From the NCBI GenBank assembly GCA_029747585.1, contig JAPEVF010000031.1:1-64000 (forward strand): 64,000 nt of DNA, in the 5' to 3' direction. This document shows positions 46,736-58,066 of this stretch, one piece after another. The notes beneath the pieces are model-generated. The model was not told where the DNA came from and made no database searches. It saw nothing but the letters and a program-made list of their open reading frames with translations. Both the position numbers and the translations under genes were made by a program. The first letter of the stretch is position 1; every line of letters begins with the position of its first letter. Source of the DNA: Pleurotus djamor. Its lineage: Eukaryota > Basidiomycota > Agaricomycetes > Agaricales > Pleurotaceae.

Positions 46736-47937
46736 ATCACTGGGAGTTGTATGAAAAAGATAACGATATCGTGCCGTTATCTATCATTAGCATCTGTGAG
46801 CTTTGAGCATCGCGGTTGCGAATAGGCACAGAAGGCGATTGTGATGGGCTGCATCAATCTCCTTGGGGNTTTAATCAGTTTGGGACCAAAACATTCGGAA
46901 TTCAAGGAACAAGAAGTGCACACTCTCGATACCAAAGGACGAAATGTCAGGTCTAGAGAGACCTGCCCATACGCCGTGATCCCGATCGAAGGNTCCGGGC
47001 AATCACTGCATTCGTTTTATCCTGACATCTGTGGAAAGCCCCAGCGAGGATTCTCNCAAGTCGAGTATTGCGAGAAGTGATCAGCATCATGCNTTAGCAT
47101 CAGCTTCTCCCGCAAATCCATGATGCTATCAATTNCCTGTGGGGAGGAAGGAGCGAGAGCGACGTAATACTGGCTTGCTCTCGCATAAGGATAAACGAAG
47201 GCACGAAAGAGCCCAGGTACTGGTGTTAAGGTGGGCGTTAGAGAAAATAAAGCGAGAATTTTTGGGCAGCGGCGGAAATTAGCCATGAGAGAGCTCGGTC
47301 AGGGAGCCGAGGTGAAGTCCTCGGAGAGTACAACCAGAAAAAGATGGATCAAGCAAAGATTTAGAGTTGACCCACTACAAGAGAAGACCAACGAATAGAT
47401 GAGCCAGAATCCAGAGAACCATATCCACGTCGAACAGTGAACACGACGTCAACCCAAGACAGAAAGCGTCAAGGGATGCTTCTCGTGAATATACACGGCC
47501 AGGAGTGCAAGNTTTGACTTCAATCCTCAAGAATCGGACGTCGGGTAGCAAGTCGTCGAATTGGATGCTTGGAAATTTCAATGAAGTTGTACTAAGAAAA
47601 GTTGAAGAAAGGTGCCTAGAGTTTGCAACGGCACGGAGCCGGGCCGGAATCACGCGCACGATCGAGACAGGGGCGGAGGTTATTCTCAAACTTGGTCGAA
47701 CTTCGACTTGGAAGTGACGCATGACGTTTTTATGAGTCAGGAGGTCAACAAGAGCGCGATCAAGCAGGTAGTAAGTGTTGCCCCCCATTCCCTCGCAGAG
47801 ATCGGGGGAGGACACGTCGAGACAAGCCTATGGACATACATGTTCATGTCAATTCTGACAAGGGCGTCCTCCAGCCCTGTGCAAACCGCTACCCGCAACG
47901 CTTTANCCGTCCATGAATATGAATACACGCCGACCAT
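46736..47937. other. Intergenic, with one copy of a diverged direct repeat
   Basis: Positions 47284-47600 are related to 49540-49800 (shared GAGAGTAC, GGATCAAGCAA, GACAGAAAG and CTTCTC-TGAATA blocks in the same order). No coding exon is supported. Ns at 46869, 46992, 47056, 47093, 47136 and 47512. Confidence 0.4.
47284..47600. repeat. Diverged direct repeat, copy A
   Basis: Aligns by eye with 49540-49800 over most of its length with many substitutions. It lies 3' of protease gene 1. Confidence 0.5.
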
Positions 47938-48950
47938 TCAGTTCGTCTCCACGCCTGCGGGAGGCTTGACCGGGTTTACAGGGAGTATGGGGCCAACTTC
48001 CACGGAGTCAAGAGAAACGAGTTNGATCTCGTTCGTCCGGGAAGCGAAGCTGGTTGGATTATTGATCAAATCCAGGTACTTGGAATATGGATTACCCCAT
48101 TTTCCGCCGATAGAATTGNCCGAGTTGCGCAGTATTCCGTGGCCTGCGCCGTAGCAATGTGTGCCAACAACGACGAGGCCGTCCTTGGCCTTCGCAGTGA
48201 TAGGCGCACCGGACTGCCCAGGGGATGTGGTGATCATGTACAGTTCGTCCTCGTCCACGTTATGCGCGGTCCTGACAAACTCGNCATACATCTCTGCTCC
48301 TTTCTCTCCTTCTAGGTCCTCATCACCGGGGTATCCGACGATCATTAGCGNTTGGGGAGGTTTGGTGTCAGAGAACTTGAACAGACGAAGATCCCCCTCG
48401 AACGGCTTGTGTACACGGATGAAGGCGACATCGTGAGAACGGTCGTTGAGTCCATATGAAGTCGGCGTCGCCCAATTCTCTGTGGTAATGACATGCTGAC
48501 CATAGCGGGCCTGACCATCGGAATCATGCATAACAGACGCGACGCCTTTGAAGCCGATATGGCACTTAATCTGGGTGCAGGCGCCGTATCCATACTCTCG
48601 ATCGTACACGACGTGTCCAGCGGTGATTAGAGTATCGGATCTCACAAGCCAGCCAGTGCCCGTCATCCAGATTCCACCGTCGGGACCGTTGAAACGCGAT
48701 TGAATTTTGACGATGGCTACGTTAGAGAATCAAGTTAGCCCTATGTGCATCATCGAGGAAACGACATACATCGGTATCTCCCGCCATTTGTGGAATCATT
48801 GGGGTCTATACGGTTACTAGCATCGGCACCGATGATACACTCGTCGTCATCACCAGTATTGTGGGTCTCTAAGGATAGCCTGACTGACTCAGCACTGATT
48901 TGAGGGAGATCAGGAATATTAAGGGTCCAGGTCGCAGCCATGGTAGGCAT
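47938..48950 (-). CDS. Trypsin/V8-like serine protease, short paralogue
   Basis: Exons 48950-48770 and 48716-47938 (53-nt intron) give about 319 residues. The catalytic triad is visible: His near residue 95 in LITAGHVV, Asp near 156 in SHDVAFIRV and Ser near 229 in PGQSGAP. The first 60 residues (MAATWTLNIPDLPQI to GGRYR) precede a VKIQSRFNGPDG segment and may be a propeptide; no hydrophobic signal sequence is seen, so the protein is probably intracellular. The sequence ends after PVNPVKPPAG, exactly where the longer paralogue at 52757-55088 goes on into its tail. Several Ns (48006, 48119, 48284, 48351) hide single residues. The start could also be the inner ATG at 48941. Cleavage specificity is not determined. 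Confidence 0.85.
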
Positions 48951-49259
48951 AGACGGAGGACTGAATTCGAGGCAGGGGGATTTTTGAAGGACGCACAGAT
49001 GTTAGAGACAACTGTGATGATGGGTTGAGGGACTGACCCACCGGACTATTTAACCTGGTCAGTTGAACCATGATAAAGGGTCTTGAAAATTGGGAAATCG
49101 AGCAGTGAAGGGCCAGGAACGCGGTGCTGAGTTGAGATCTGAGACTCGAGTCTGATAGACAATACCAGAGTCTGTTGAACGTGTTGAGTAAGCGCTCCAG
49201 ACTGTTGAAGATACTCTCCAGAAGGGTTCAACTTCCGCTAGAAGTCAACATCCTCTGTT

Positions 49260-49322
49260 GCGGCCGCAAACGATGGGATTCAGTAAGAAGAGTCACCGAG
49301 GTAGGAAGGCCCATATACGAAG
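49260..49322 (-). promoter_or_regulatory. Conserved upstream element of protease gene 1
   Basis: Begins GCGGCCGCAAACGA, then AGTCACCGAGG and a CCCATAT core, about 310 bp before the start. The same sequence blocks occur 393 bp before protease gene 2. Could be a regulatory box or simply the best-preserved part of the duplicated flank. Confidence 0.45.
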
Positions 49323-49539
49323 ATGGTTGATTGCGTTCGTTCGACAACGGTGACCATTGTGTCCGATGGGGATGTTGATCTATGGTCTAGGGCGTGTGGA
49401 AAGTTGAAGGAAACTACGAAGACACCTTCAAGCAAAGGCACATCCGTTGACAGTGAGGAGCTGAAAGATGCACTGCGACCCGGCATGATCATCAGGAGAT
49501 GCAGGTGTAGTGATGAACGATAGCGGCGTGAATGGGCAA

Positions 49540-49800
49540 TGAAAGAGCTCGGGTGAGGTACCCGGAGAGTACGACCAGGCAAAGATAGATCAAGCAAGGA
49601 TTTTGGAGTTGGTTTATGAGAAGAGCATCGGAGAGATGATCCTGTGAAGACTCCAGAAAATTACGTCGAACACTAGTTATGTAATTCACGACAGAAAGGG
49701 TTGAGGAGAGCTTCTCATGAATAGCTACCGCGAGCAGCAGTTTGTGCTTCGACCAGTCGGGTGTTGGGCAGCGAAGTAACAAGATCGAATTCTTGGAAAG
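49540..49800. repeat. Diverged direct repeat, copy B
   Basis: Partner of 47284-47600, same orientation. It sits upstream of protease gene 1. Confidence 0.5.
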
Positions 49801-50816
49801 AAATAAGTTACAAACCAGNTGAAGCCGGCGTCGTTCCACATGCTGGACTAGGCCGAGGCCCCGTTTGGTATCTTGTTCACACGGCTCGGCATCGGCCACA
49901 AAGTCCATAACCNNTTNNGNNTTGTNGNNACTGGTCGAGCANCTCTTCATCTTAGAAGTATCGTCAAGATTCTTTTTCTCGTCTTTTGGCCTCTTCNGAG
50001 CGCTTTACGTGNCGCAAGTTCCCCTTGGCTCCGACCACCTCATTGAGGGCAACGCTGAACCTCAGTCAATCGTTACAGCAACTCACCAGCAATANNGTTC
50101 TCGAAACTATGCTTGGAAGCTTCTTTCCAAAATTTTGCNAAAAACTCGCCACACCCTCCTTNTATGNAAATTTCTTGGGGCTCCTGCCCTCATGTTACTT
50201 GCNNTNTGAGTCGTGAATCCAGCACTCCATGCATCGGANGAGGGTGAACGCCAGGTCTCCAATCCATGGCTCTCTTCACTCCCGGGAATTGCTTCTCANN
50301 NNNNGNTCTTGACATATNATGTTCTAGAGGTCATAAATGAGGCTCTAGTCATGNTATCGACAAACGTGAATGCGGACNCCCGTCAACTTGCCTCGTCACG
50401 AAGGTCCACTGGGGATAACCCGACCAAAATGGCGCGANACGCCAGGCNAAGCTCATGTGGTAAGCTGCGGCTGGGGACGACCTACACAGGAGCGCTACCT
50501 AGCGAGTTAAGCGACCTATNATTNTGTGANCTTCGGGAAAGTTAAGTATACCGANGTCGTCCNTATGTTACTATGCTCAATCCAACATCAAGTCCAGTCC
50601 ACGCATCGTCTGCGCCATTCTCTANNCTTTAANGCCAGAATGTCCCATATGCTTGAAAAACAGCCACTCTCATTGGGGTAAGTCTGTTTCGTAAATCAAN
50701 GAATAATTTTGGATGGCTAACGCTGGGTATAAAGCACCTTCTGAGAGGGCTGCTTGTAGGACAATATTAGCAACTTGTAACGACAGAAATATATAGTGAA
50801 AATATTCGGGTATGCT

Positions 50817-51851
50817 CTAAGCCTCTACAAGTCGGCCNTATGCTCCGGTACGACCGGAGTGCTCCCCTCGAATCCCAGGCCAGCGCTTCTCCGTCCAGTA
50901 TGACAGGACCAACAGCGTACAGATCGTCCACTCCATGGTAGTACTCATGACGTACTCGTAAGTCACGAATTCAGCTGTGAGTCCATGCTCTCCATAGTTA
51001 TCGTCGTTGAAGTAATCGAACGGTCCGATGAAAGGACCCAATAGACCGTAGCATCCTCTGACTACGAGGAGAGGCCATACGACGACGAGGATGATTAGTG
51101 TGGGATGGGGGGACTGCGACGGCCTCGCAGCTGGCTCGACGGTGANCCGGGCNTCCTGGGTTTGCTGNTCTTTGAGCGTGGAGTAGCTATGGGGTGGAAT
51201 CGGCTGCAAGGAAATTCCCTCGTTTGACACCTCCATCGCGTTCTCTCGGTTGGCTTGTCGGATGGTAAAGTAGACGATNCCGAGNNGNACGATGTTGATA
51301 CCNAGGAAAAGTGCTTGTCCNAGCGTTCGCATGATGTTGGATATTTTGATGGTGCTTTCGTCGGCGTCGCCTCCGCTGACGATATTCCCTCCAGCAACGA
51401 TGAGTCCATTCCCTGCGACTAACAGCCAATGGATGATCCCCATCCATTGGATACCCCAACCGCGCGAATAACACTTGAAAGACTCGACCGTCGCATGCCA
51501 CCACCCCAACCACACCTCCTGCTTCCTTTCCAACCACGACCGACCCGATACAAAATGGCTTTCATGCCATGAAATCACGAACCGGTAGGCGCATAGGACC
51601 AAGGTGAAATACCCTTCCGCACCGAGGACGAAGTAGGCAACGAGCAGGCCAACATTGGCGTAGCCGATTAAGGCGAAGGCCAGCCCAACCGACTGAGCAG
51701 CTAGACGAAGGAGGACATGAAATCCAATAAATCCATATCTCGACTTGATGAAAACCTTCCCGGTGGCAAAGAGAAAGATCAATACACCGAATAAAGAGGC
51801 GTAGAGGACGAGGTAGAGTGTGGACAGAGTAGCGGCAATGTCCCAGGGCAT
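50817..51851 (-). CDS. Multi-span membrane protein, 344 aa
   Basis: Single exon starting MPWDIAATLSTLYLVLYASL. Hydrophobic segments occur near residues 8-30, 40-60, 65-90, 135-160, 185-200, 250-270 and 300-320, consistent with about seven membrane spans. A hydrophilic loop with YSTLK follows the sixth segment region, and a second polar loop holds FNDDNYGEHG. It resembles uncharacterised fungal seven-span proteins; I cannot name the family with confidence. It sits between the two paralogous proteases on the same strand. Several Ns at 51144-51321 obscure single residues. Ligand or transport role unknown. Confidence 0.7.
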   Translation of the reverse strand: MPWDIAATLSTLYLVLYASLFGVLIFLFATGKVFIKSRYGFIGFHVLLRLAAQSVGLAFALIGYANVGLLVAYFVLGAEGYFTLVLCAYRFVISWHESHFVSGRSWLERKQEVWLGWWHATVESFKCYSRGWGIQWMGIIHWLLVAGNGLIVAGGNIVSGGDADESTIKISNIMRTXGQALFXGINIXXLXIVYFTIRQANRENAMEVSNEGISLQPIPPHSYSTLKXQQTQXARXTVEPAARPSQSPHPTLIILVVVWPLLVVRGCYGLLGPFIGPFDYFNDDNYGEHGLTAEFVTYEYVMSTTMEWTICTLLVLSYWTEKRWPGIRGEHSGRTGAXGRLVEA

Positions 51852-52756
51852 GACGAAGAACGGTGGTCAGTAATTTGCATGAATAAATTCATGACGTTCT
51901 TATACTTNNNNGGATCCAGCTCAGTAAAAGATCGGCCGCAGCACTCGTACGAGAGATGTTTCCATAACGAATTTGCGATTTTTGCGGAGGGATGATGATC
52001 AATGCGANAGTGGTGGCTGCGGAGATTTTTTCACGGCGTGTATTTCTTCACCAACGTGTGGCGAGTCTCTNCTGAGTGTTCCCCTTCAACGGTACGGGCG
52101 TAGGAATCTTTACCAAAGCAAAGTATGGTAAAGGACGTATCAAACGACGCAAATTNCAAAACGATTGCCGTATAGTGAACTGGGAAATACGCGAGGCAGC
52201 CTTACGANGAGCACCNAANTTTCCTGAAAATATTGTNACAACACTCGGNGAAATTTTACTGCGGATNGATGGCTGCGCCCACTCTGGCAAGTGACACTAC
52301 TGAGGGACAAGGAGGAAGTAAGTGAGTCCGCAGCACGATGGTCCCTGCTTTCGCAGCGATCTAATTTTCGATCGGCGAATGATCAAGGAATCCCTCAACG
52401 CCTGNAAGCGATAAGACATGCGTCTCTGATGGGTGGAAAGCCATCTAGTGTGTATTCTATCTATGTACTACAGATGAGAATAAACGGGGGGATGGTCGAA
52501 TATGTGACTTGTAAAGTGGAGAATACCAAGTGCAGGACAAGCATGGACATGCGATGTCATCGAATGTAAATAGAGAAGAGAGGTTGAGGGGCCGAGAGGN
52601 GTATTAAATATAATCAAGTAGGATAGATAGAGAGAGCAACGAAGATGTGACATTCGAGGTGGGGTGAATTTAGACCACAGATCAGTAGACAGTGATCTAG
52701 AAAAAGATTCAGAACAAAACCAAGTCAGCAAACGTTCATAGAACATACTCGCTACT
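51852..52756. other. Intergenic, N-rich in part
   Basis: Contains the 5' flank of the membrane protein gene and the 3' flank of protease gene 2. Scattered Ns at 51908-52390. No exon recognised. Confidence 0.35.
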
Positions 52757-55088
52757 TCAAGCATCAAACTCAGGGATATCCGTCGTGAAGGGGGGTTGAT
52801 CTGGATTCAAAAAGTGACTCACGCTGGGCTGNGCCTTGAGGGATTTAGCTTCAATGCGGGGCGAAGGGGGCGCGGACAAAGTAAGATCGGGATTATCGTA
52901 GGAAACCATCAATCGAGAGCCATTGATGCTCATCTTGGAAGGCTGNTTCTTGAGGGTGCGGATAGACTCGGTTGCGCCATTCGAGGCAGGGGGAACGCCC
53001 ATCTTGTCCTTAAGCTTAGATGCGGCGGCATCGATGAGCGTAGGGGCGATGTTCTTGATAGCAGTCTTTGCAGCNCCAAGTGCATACGGCCCAATCTTCT
53101 GTACCGTCGACTTGATGAAGTCGAAGATGCCTTCCTCNTGCGAGTGTCCAACAGCAGNCGTCACCTTGAGCTGGTCAAGTTGGTGACGAGGCAACTTTCG
53201 AAGAGCAGTCAGAGCTGCATCAGCCATNAGAGCNCGCTTGAANACGAGTTGCGAAGCAGACTGTGCGCTCGGGCTCACGGTGGAGGGGGATTCGAACGAA
53301 GACTCGGTGCCAGCCCCATTGAGNAGATGAGGGATGATGTCTGTGACAGCATACTTGGCCGCACGCGAGACAAGNGGCTTCGCAACTTTGACTGCTTTGG
53401 TGATCAAACCGCCCAAGAAATCGAAAGCACCTTCTTCTGCACCAACAACAGGCACAGTGGCACTCAGTAATCCTTCAACAAAGGCCTCGTCGTTGCCAGT
53501 GGCNTCTTCCGANGGAATTCCAGTCAAAGGCTGNGGCGTGAGNTCGACCGTAGACTCTTGGTTGGGAGGAGCATCCAAAGCTCTAGCAAACTTGAACCCT
53601 GCGATATCGAGGGCACATTCCGTTAACTGGGGAGCCAATGCGGTAGCAATCTCGTCAACTTTGGGAGCGTGGTCCAAGTACTCCTTCGACATATCCGATA
53701 GNACCGTCCTGAGAACGGGGTGATTAGGGTTCTGTTCATAAAGGCTCAAAACACCCTGGAGGGATGCTTCAGCGAGAACAGCCCGCTCTGCAATACCAGG
53801 TGCAATGGGGTCACCAGAACGGTTGACAACAGCAGCNATGGTNGANTCNTGACCNGCGATNGCNCCTAACAAGCCACCAGCGACAGGNGCGACGATGGAC
53901 CCGATAGGGCCNAAGAACGGTGCTCCNGCAGTTACNACCGCAGAGCCNACCTTCGCAATCTTCTTGAATACATCGAAAAAGCCTTCTTCAATGTGCGCAT
54001 CGTCAGACTGAGGGTATACAGGCGAGGGATTGTAAGGGACGGTGACTGGGTTGGNGGGAGCGGGGGGTTTACTAGGATTGAAGGGGGTGAAGAGNCCAGA
54101 TTCCGTNGAGTCGGGAAGACGAACAGCTCGGATCTTGTTGGTCTGGGGTGCAAAACTTGTCTTCGGTTGACTGAACAAGTTCAGATACTTGGTGTAAGGG
54201 TTACCCCATTTACCGCCGATAGAGTTGCCTGAGTTTCCCGGGATTCCGTTGCCAGCACCGTAGCAATGCGTACCAATGACGACAAGCCCCTCCTTGGTCT
54301 TCGCGATGACCGGCGCGCCAGACTGACCACCATAGGTAGATAGATAGTACGCGATCATATGGAGCTTGTCTGCGTTCAAGTCGTACGTAGTCTTCACAAA
54401 TTCGCCATACATCTCCGCTCCTTTCTCTCCCTTCAATTCCTTGTCGCCGGGGTATCCAACGACGCCAAGCATGAGAGAAGCGGAGGGCTCGGTATCGGCG
54501 AACTTGAACACGTTGAGATTCCCCACGAACGGCTTGTGGACACGAATGAAAGCGACGTCGTGGGGACGGTCGATGAGTCCACTGGGGGTTGGTGTTGCCC
54601 AATTCTGTGTGGTAGCCACGTATTGACCATAACGGGGCTGGGCACCTTCCTTGATNGAGTCGACGCCATCAAATCCGANATAGCANTTGAGCTGGGTGCA
54701 NGCACCAAACCCGTAGGATCGNTCNTACACGACGTGCCCAGCAGTGATGAGGGTGTCGGCGTTGACGAGCCAGCCGGTTCCCATCATCCAGACCTCGCCG
54801 TTAGGACTATTGAAGCGGGATTGGATCTTGACGACGGCTACATTGGAGTGTAATATTAGTCCTTCGCGTACTCTATGGGATAGCGGAAACTTGCTTACAT
54901 CGGTATTTCCCGCCATCTGCGAAATCTGTGGAATTGATGCGCTCGCGGGCGTCGATGCCACCGATGATGGACTCGCCCTCAGAGCCAGCATTGTGGGTTT
55001 CAGAGACGATGCTTTCTGCTTCGGCCTTGATCTGAGGGTGACCAGGGATATCCAGGATCCAAGTAGCAGCCATAGTAGAGGTAGACAT
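52757..55088 (-). CDS. Trypsin/V8-like serine protease with long modular C-terminal tail
   Basis: Exons 55088-54899 and 54837-52757 (61-nt intron) encode about 756 residues. Residues 1-63 match the N-terminus of the short paralogue (MAATWILDIPGHPQI to GGKYR). The protease domain follows: His near 98 (LITAGHVV), Asp in RPHDVAFIRV and Ser in GGQSGAPV. The domain ends near residue 325. After a Pro-rich linker (NPSPVYPQSDD) the tail carries three modules opening EEGFFDVFKKIAK (about residue 347), EEGAFDFLGGLITKAV (about 531) and EEGIFDFIKSTVQK (about 630). Each is followed by Gly/Ala-rich hydrophobic or amphipathic sequence. No signal peptide is visible. Many Ns leave single unknown residues. Regulation may involve self-cleavage, but this is inference. 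Confidence 0.82.
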
Positions 55089-57990
55089 AGGCAAAAAGGT
55101 GGACGAACAAATTTGAGAGGAGGATTTCTGTAAAGAAGGCGCGGTCGTTGAGAGACGATGGTGATGAGAAGCTATGGAGCGCACCTTTGGAGTATTTATA
55201 CCCGACAAAAGCAGGTGAGGACGGAAATTATCTGTAAACAAGTAAAGAGGGTCAGGAACGGGATTCCAAGAGTATATTCGACGGTATCTTCATTCAGAGA
55301 GCTAGCTGAGTAAAGCGTCTCAAAGGCTGAGGGTTGCTGATGATACTCGGAGGAGTTCGACTTCCAGCTTGGTTCGTCAGGTACAAGAAGGTACCATGGG
55401 AAGATCAAGAAGTCAAAGAANGCTGGAGGTTCCGCATCACGCCCTGGCCGCTAAGAAGGCGTCATTCATGAGTTCGTTTTGCGGCCGCAAACGACTGTCA
55501 CATCGGTGAGAAGACTCACCGAGGCGGGAATGCCCATATTTGAAGACGTTCAACTGATGACGGGTCAAACAAGGTAACCAACATGTCCCAAGGGGAATGC
55601 AATATTCTATGAGCTGAGTATGTGCAAGCTATGTACACGTCTGAGCAAAGGAATGGCCGTCAACAGTAAGAAGCGGATAGACGGCGAGACGGACAAGGTA
55701 CATACATTTGTAACTCCGTTTCAAGTGAGTCTTCATCCTATCGTCGACGCTGATCAATGGAACTAACGATTGACCGCATTGGTTTCTTTGTTAAGACATG
55801 AAAATTTGCGTCACAAAGAAGGTACCCGAGCATTCGCAGGCATTGTTGGACATGTTCGTGCGGCAAATCAGGGAGTCCAATTGGAGTCCAGTCATCCATT
55901 GGCAGGATCCATGTTTTGGAGCGTTGATCGGCTGCAATCTTACCGTGTCAGACGGAAGCTGGCGCATGAAAGTATTAGCCTACCATATCTTCAAAGTGGA
56001 AGGTGCAGTGTCTGAGAAAGTTGAAAGGATTCTCTTGTCAGTTCGAAGTAATAACCCGACGGGGTTACGAACTGACAGGGAGCTCACTAGGCCAAGTTTT
56101 CGTTTTATTCACCGTTTAAAGCCAGAAGGTCTGGCATCGTTTTGCTGTGGTGATGCACGACTGCAGTGGTGAATTGGCTGAATGACTCCGTGAGTGTTGG
56201 GGGCAAGTTGGNTAAGGGTGGCTGGCTGCTGATCGGGAATTCAGGGAGACGCCTTCGGCGCTTATGAATCTGGGCCCTGACCAAGCCTGAGGGGAACGTT
56301 TGAACGCGATGCTACTGCCTTACATTGACTGTTTACGCGTTTGCGTTCGTCTTCTTTCTATTCCAACCATTTTCCGAAGAGAGAGTTTCAATCCCCCAAC
56401 AAGATTTTCGTGGATACGGATGTTCAAATTTCAGACCTTGATGCGTCACGTTGGCTCCTGGTTGTTGTTTGGTCCGGAACAGATGTGGATTTCACGGTGA
56501 GGTACGTCCATGGTGGGATATGTTCCAGAGAAATGTATTGACGCGTCGCTTCTACTGGCTCGTAGAATGAATCAACCAATCCAACATGGTTATGACCGAG
56601 TGACATTGGGTGGGACCTCAGTGTGTTCTAGTTGCGTCGTCCATCTAACTTGATGGCTTGGTCTCGGTGCTAGATGCGTACCCCGCAGAGCTTAGCGGAT
56701 GCTGGCACCCAAAGACCGAGTTGATCGAAGATAGTCAATCACGCGCTTCGATATACCCAACTGTTGGGGCCTGTGCTCCTCGAGGATGTGGTAAGGTGTA
56801 CCGACGACGACGGTGTTCCGAATACTCATCAAGAACGGAGCTTCTGGTGAGCTGGGCGGAACTTGACCTTGACCTCAACAATCAGAGGTCAACAGGGTTG
56901 GGAATGAGGTGGTCATGGCTGCATTGCAGGAGGAACCTTCAGTCCATCGTTTGAGGTTCATGACACGACCGTCTCTGGTCGCACTCTGCAGTAAACCTTC
57001 TTCTTCACGCGTCAAGCTGGNATTCTGATCCACGTTCTCCAGTCTTCTCATTTTCTCGTACCCACGCTCGACTGATAGCAGTGTCATTGGCGCATGCATG
57101 GCCAGAACACTGGCCGACCTACCCGGCTCGAAAGTTGGCTGTTGTCGAAATTCCATAGACGGTCATTGAACCTTTTGACCTGGCGCTGGGTCGACGTATA
57201 CGGGGACTTGCGTAGAAGATNTGGTCCAGCTGGCGCTGGCACCCCAACGCCGCATCGTTGCAGATTGTCGCTGAAGTCTAAAACCGGTCAAAACCACTCT
57301 TGTTGGTTACAAGGGCTCCTAACGCTTCAAAGCAAACCACTCAACCGCCGCTAGTAAGGCGGTGCCCTGTGATAACCCTATGGGAGACGATGGCGAGGAA
57401 TCATAACCAAAGTCTCCATTACGCCTCAACCCACGTCTTCTCAGCTTTGGGCCACCGTTTTCCCCGCTTCGTTAGTTTCGCAATGTTACACTGACCGATT
57501 TTTCGGTGTACTCACTTTTTCACGAACAGCTCACCGTGTTACTCGTTATCCAAGAGTGCACCCTCGCTGTCAATTGTATGGGTTGTCGCCTTCGTATGCG
57601 GAGAGCCATTTACTGTCTTCGTAGAAGGTTGGGTTGCTTCAATCATGATGTCTTCGACTGAACACACCTTCACAAGCGTCTTTTTGCCATCATCTAACAT
57701 TCAATGGCTATTGTTCTACATTCGGCATATTGAACCTTAGACGTTCAACTCGCAACATTCCCAAATATCCCGTTCAATTGTCACGAATCCCTATCTCGAA
57801 GGGTGCAGGCTGTGGCTCCTCACTACGATCTGTCAGCTCCCCCCCCNNACTTCCCCGTCTGTCCCACTCATGAGAGCCCAATCTTTGTTTTCTGGCTCGC
57901 CACCATCATCAAGTTTCCAATTCAATGCGAGCTCAGCCACGCCACTTGCCGTTATCTACCATTTAGGCCCGATATTATTCGCTTCTCCAC
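55089..57990. other. Intergenic with conserved upstream box; weak ORFs only
   Basis: GAGTATTTATAC near 55186 is a TATA-like box for protease gene 2. The conserved box lies at 55481-55545. Beyond it, candidate frames at 55798-56172 (plus) and 56875-57156 (minus; includes ERGYEKMRRLENVDQN) have no recognised relatives or splice support. N pair at 57847-57848. Confidence 0.35.
55481..55545 (-). promoter_or_regulatory. Conserved upstream element of protease gene 2
   Basis: GCGGCCGCAAACGA, then GACTCACCGAGGCGGGA and CCCATATTTGAAGA match the element at 49260-49322 in order and orientation. Confidence 0.45.
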
Positions 57991-58066
57991 TCCGAGTCAC
58001 AGCATAAATTAGATGGCATAGCTGTCGAGTACTACCCAGGCTTTGCCTGCCAGTGTACTCGTATAG

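Larger units (their letters stand above)
48951..50816. other. Protease promoter, conserved upstream box and low-quality sequence
   Basis: A TATTTAA near 49050 may serve protease gene 1. The box at 49260-49322 recurs upstream of protease gene 2. From 49540 to 49800 lies copy B of the diverged repeat. The stretch 49910-50640 is dense in Ns and no gene can be read there. Confidence 0.4.

Noticed and set aside
47375..47815. Minus-strand open frame of 146 codons downstream of protease gene 1
   Set aside because: It overlaps the diverged repeat but the frame is not kept in the partner copy and no domain is recognised.
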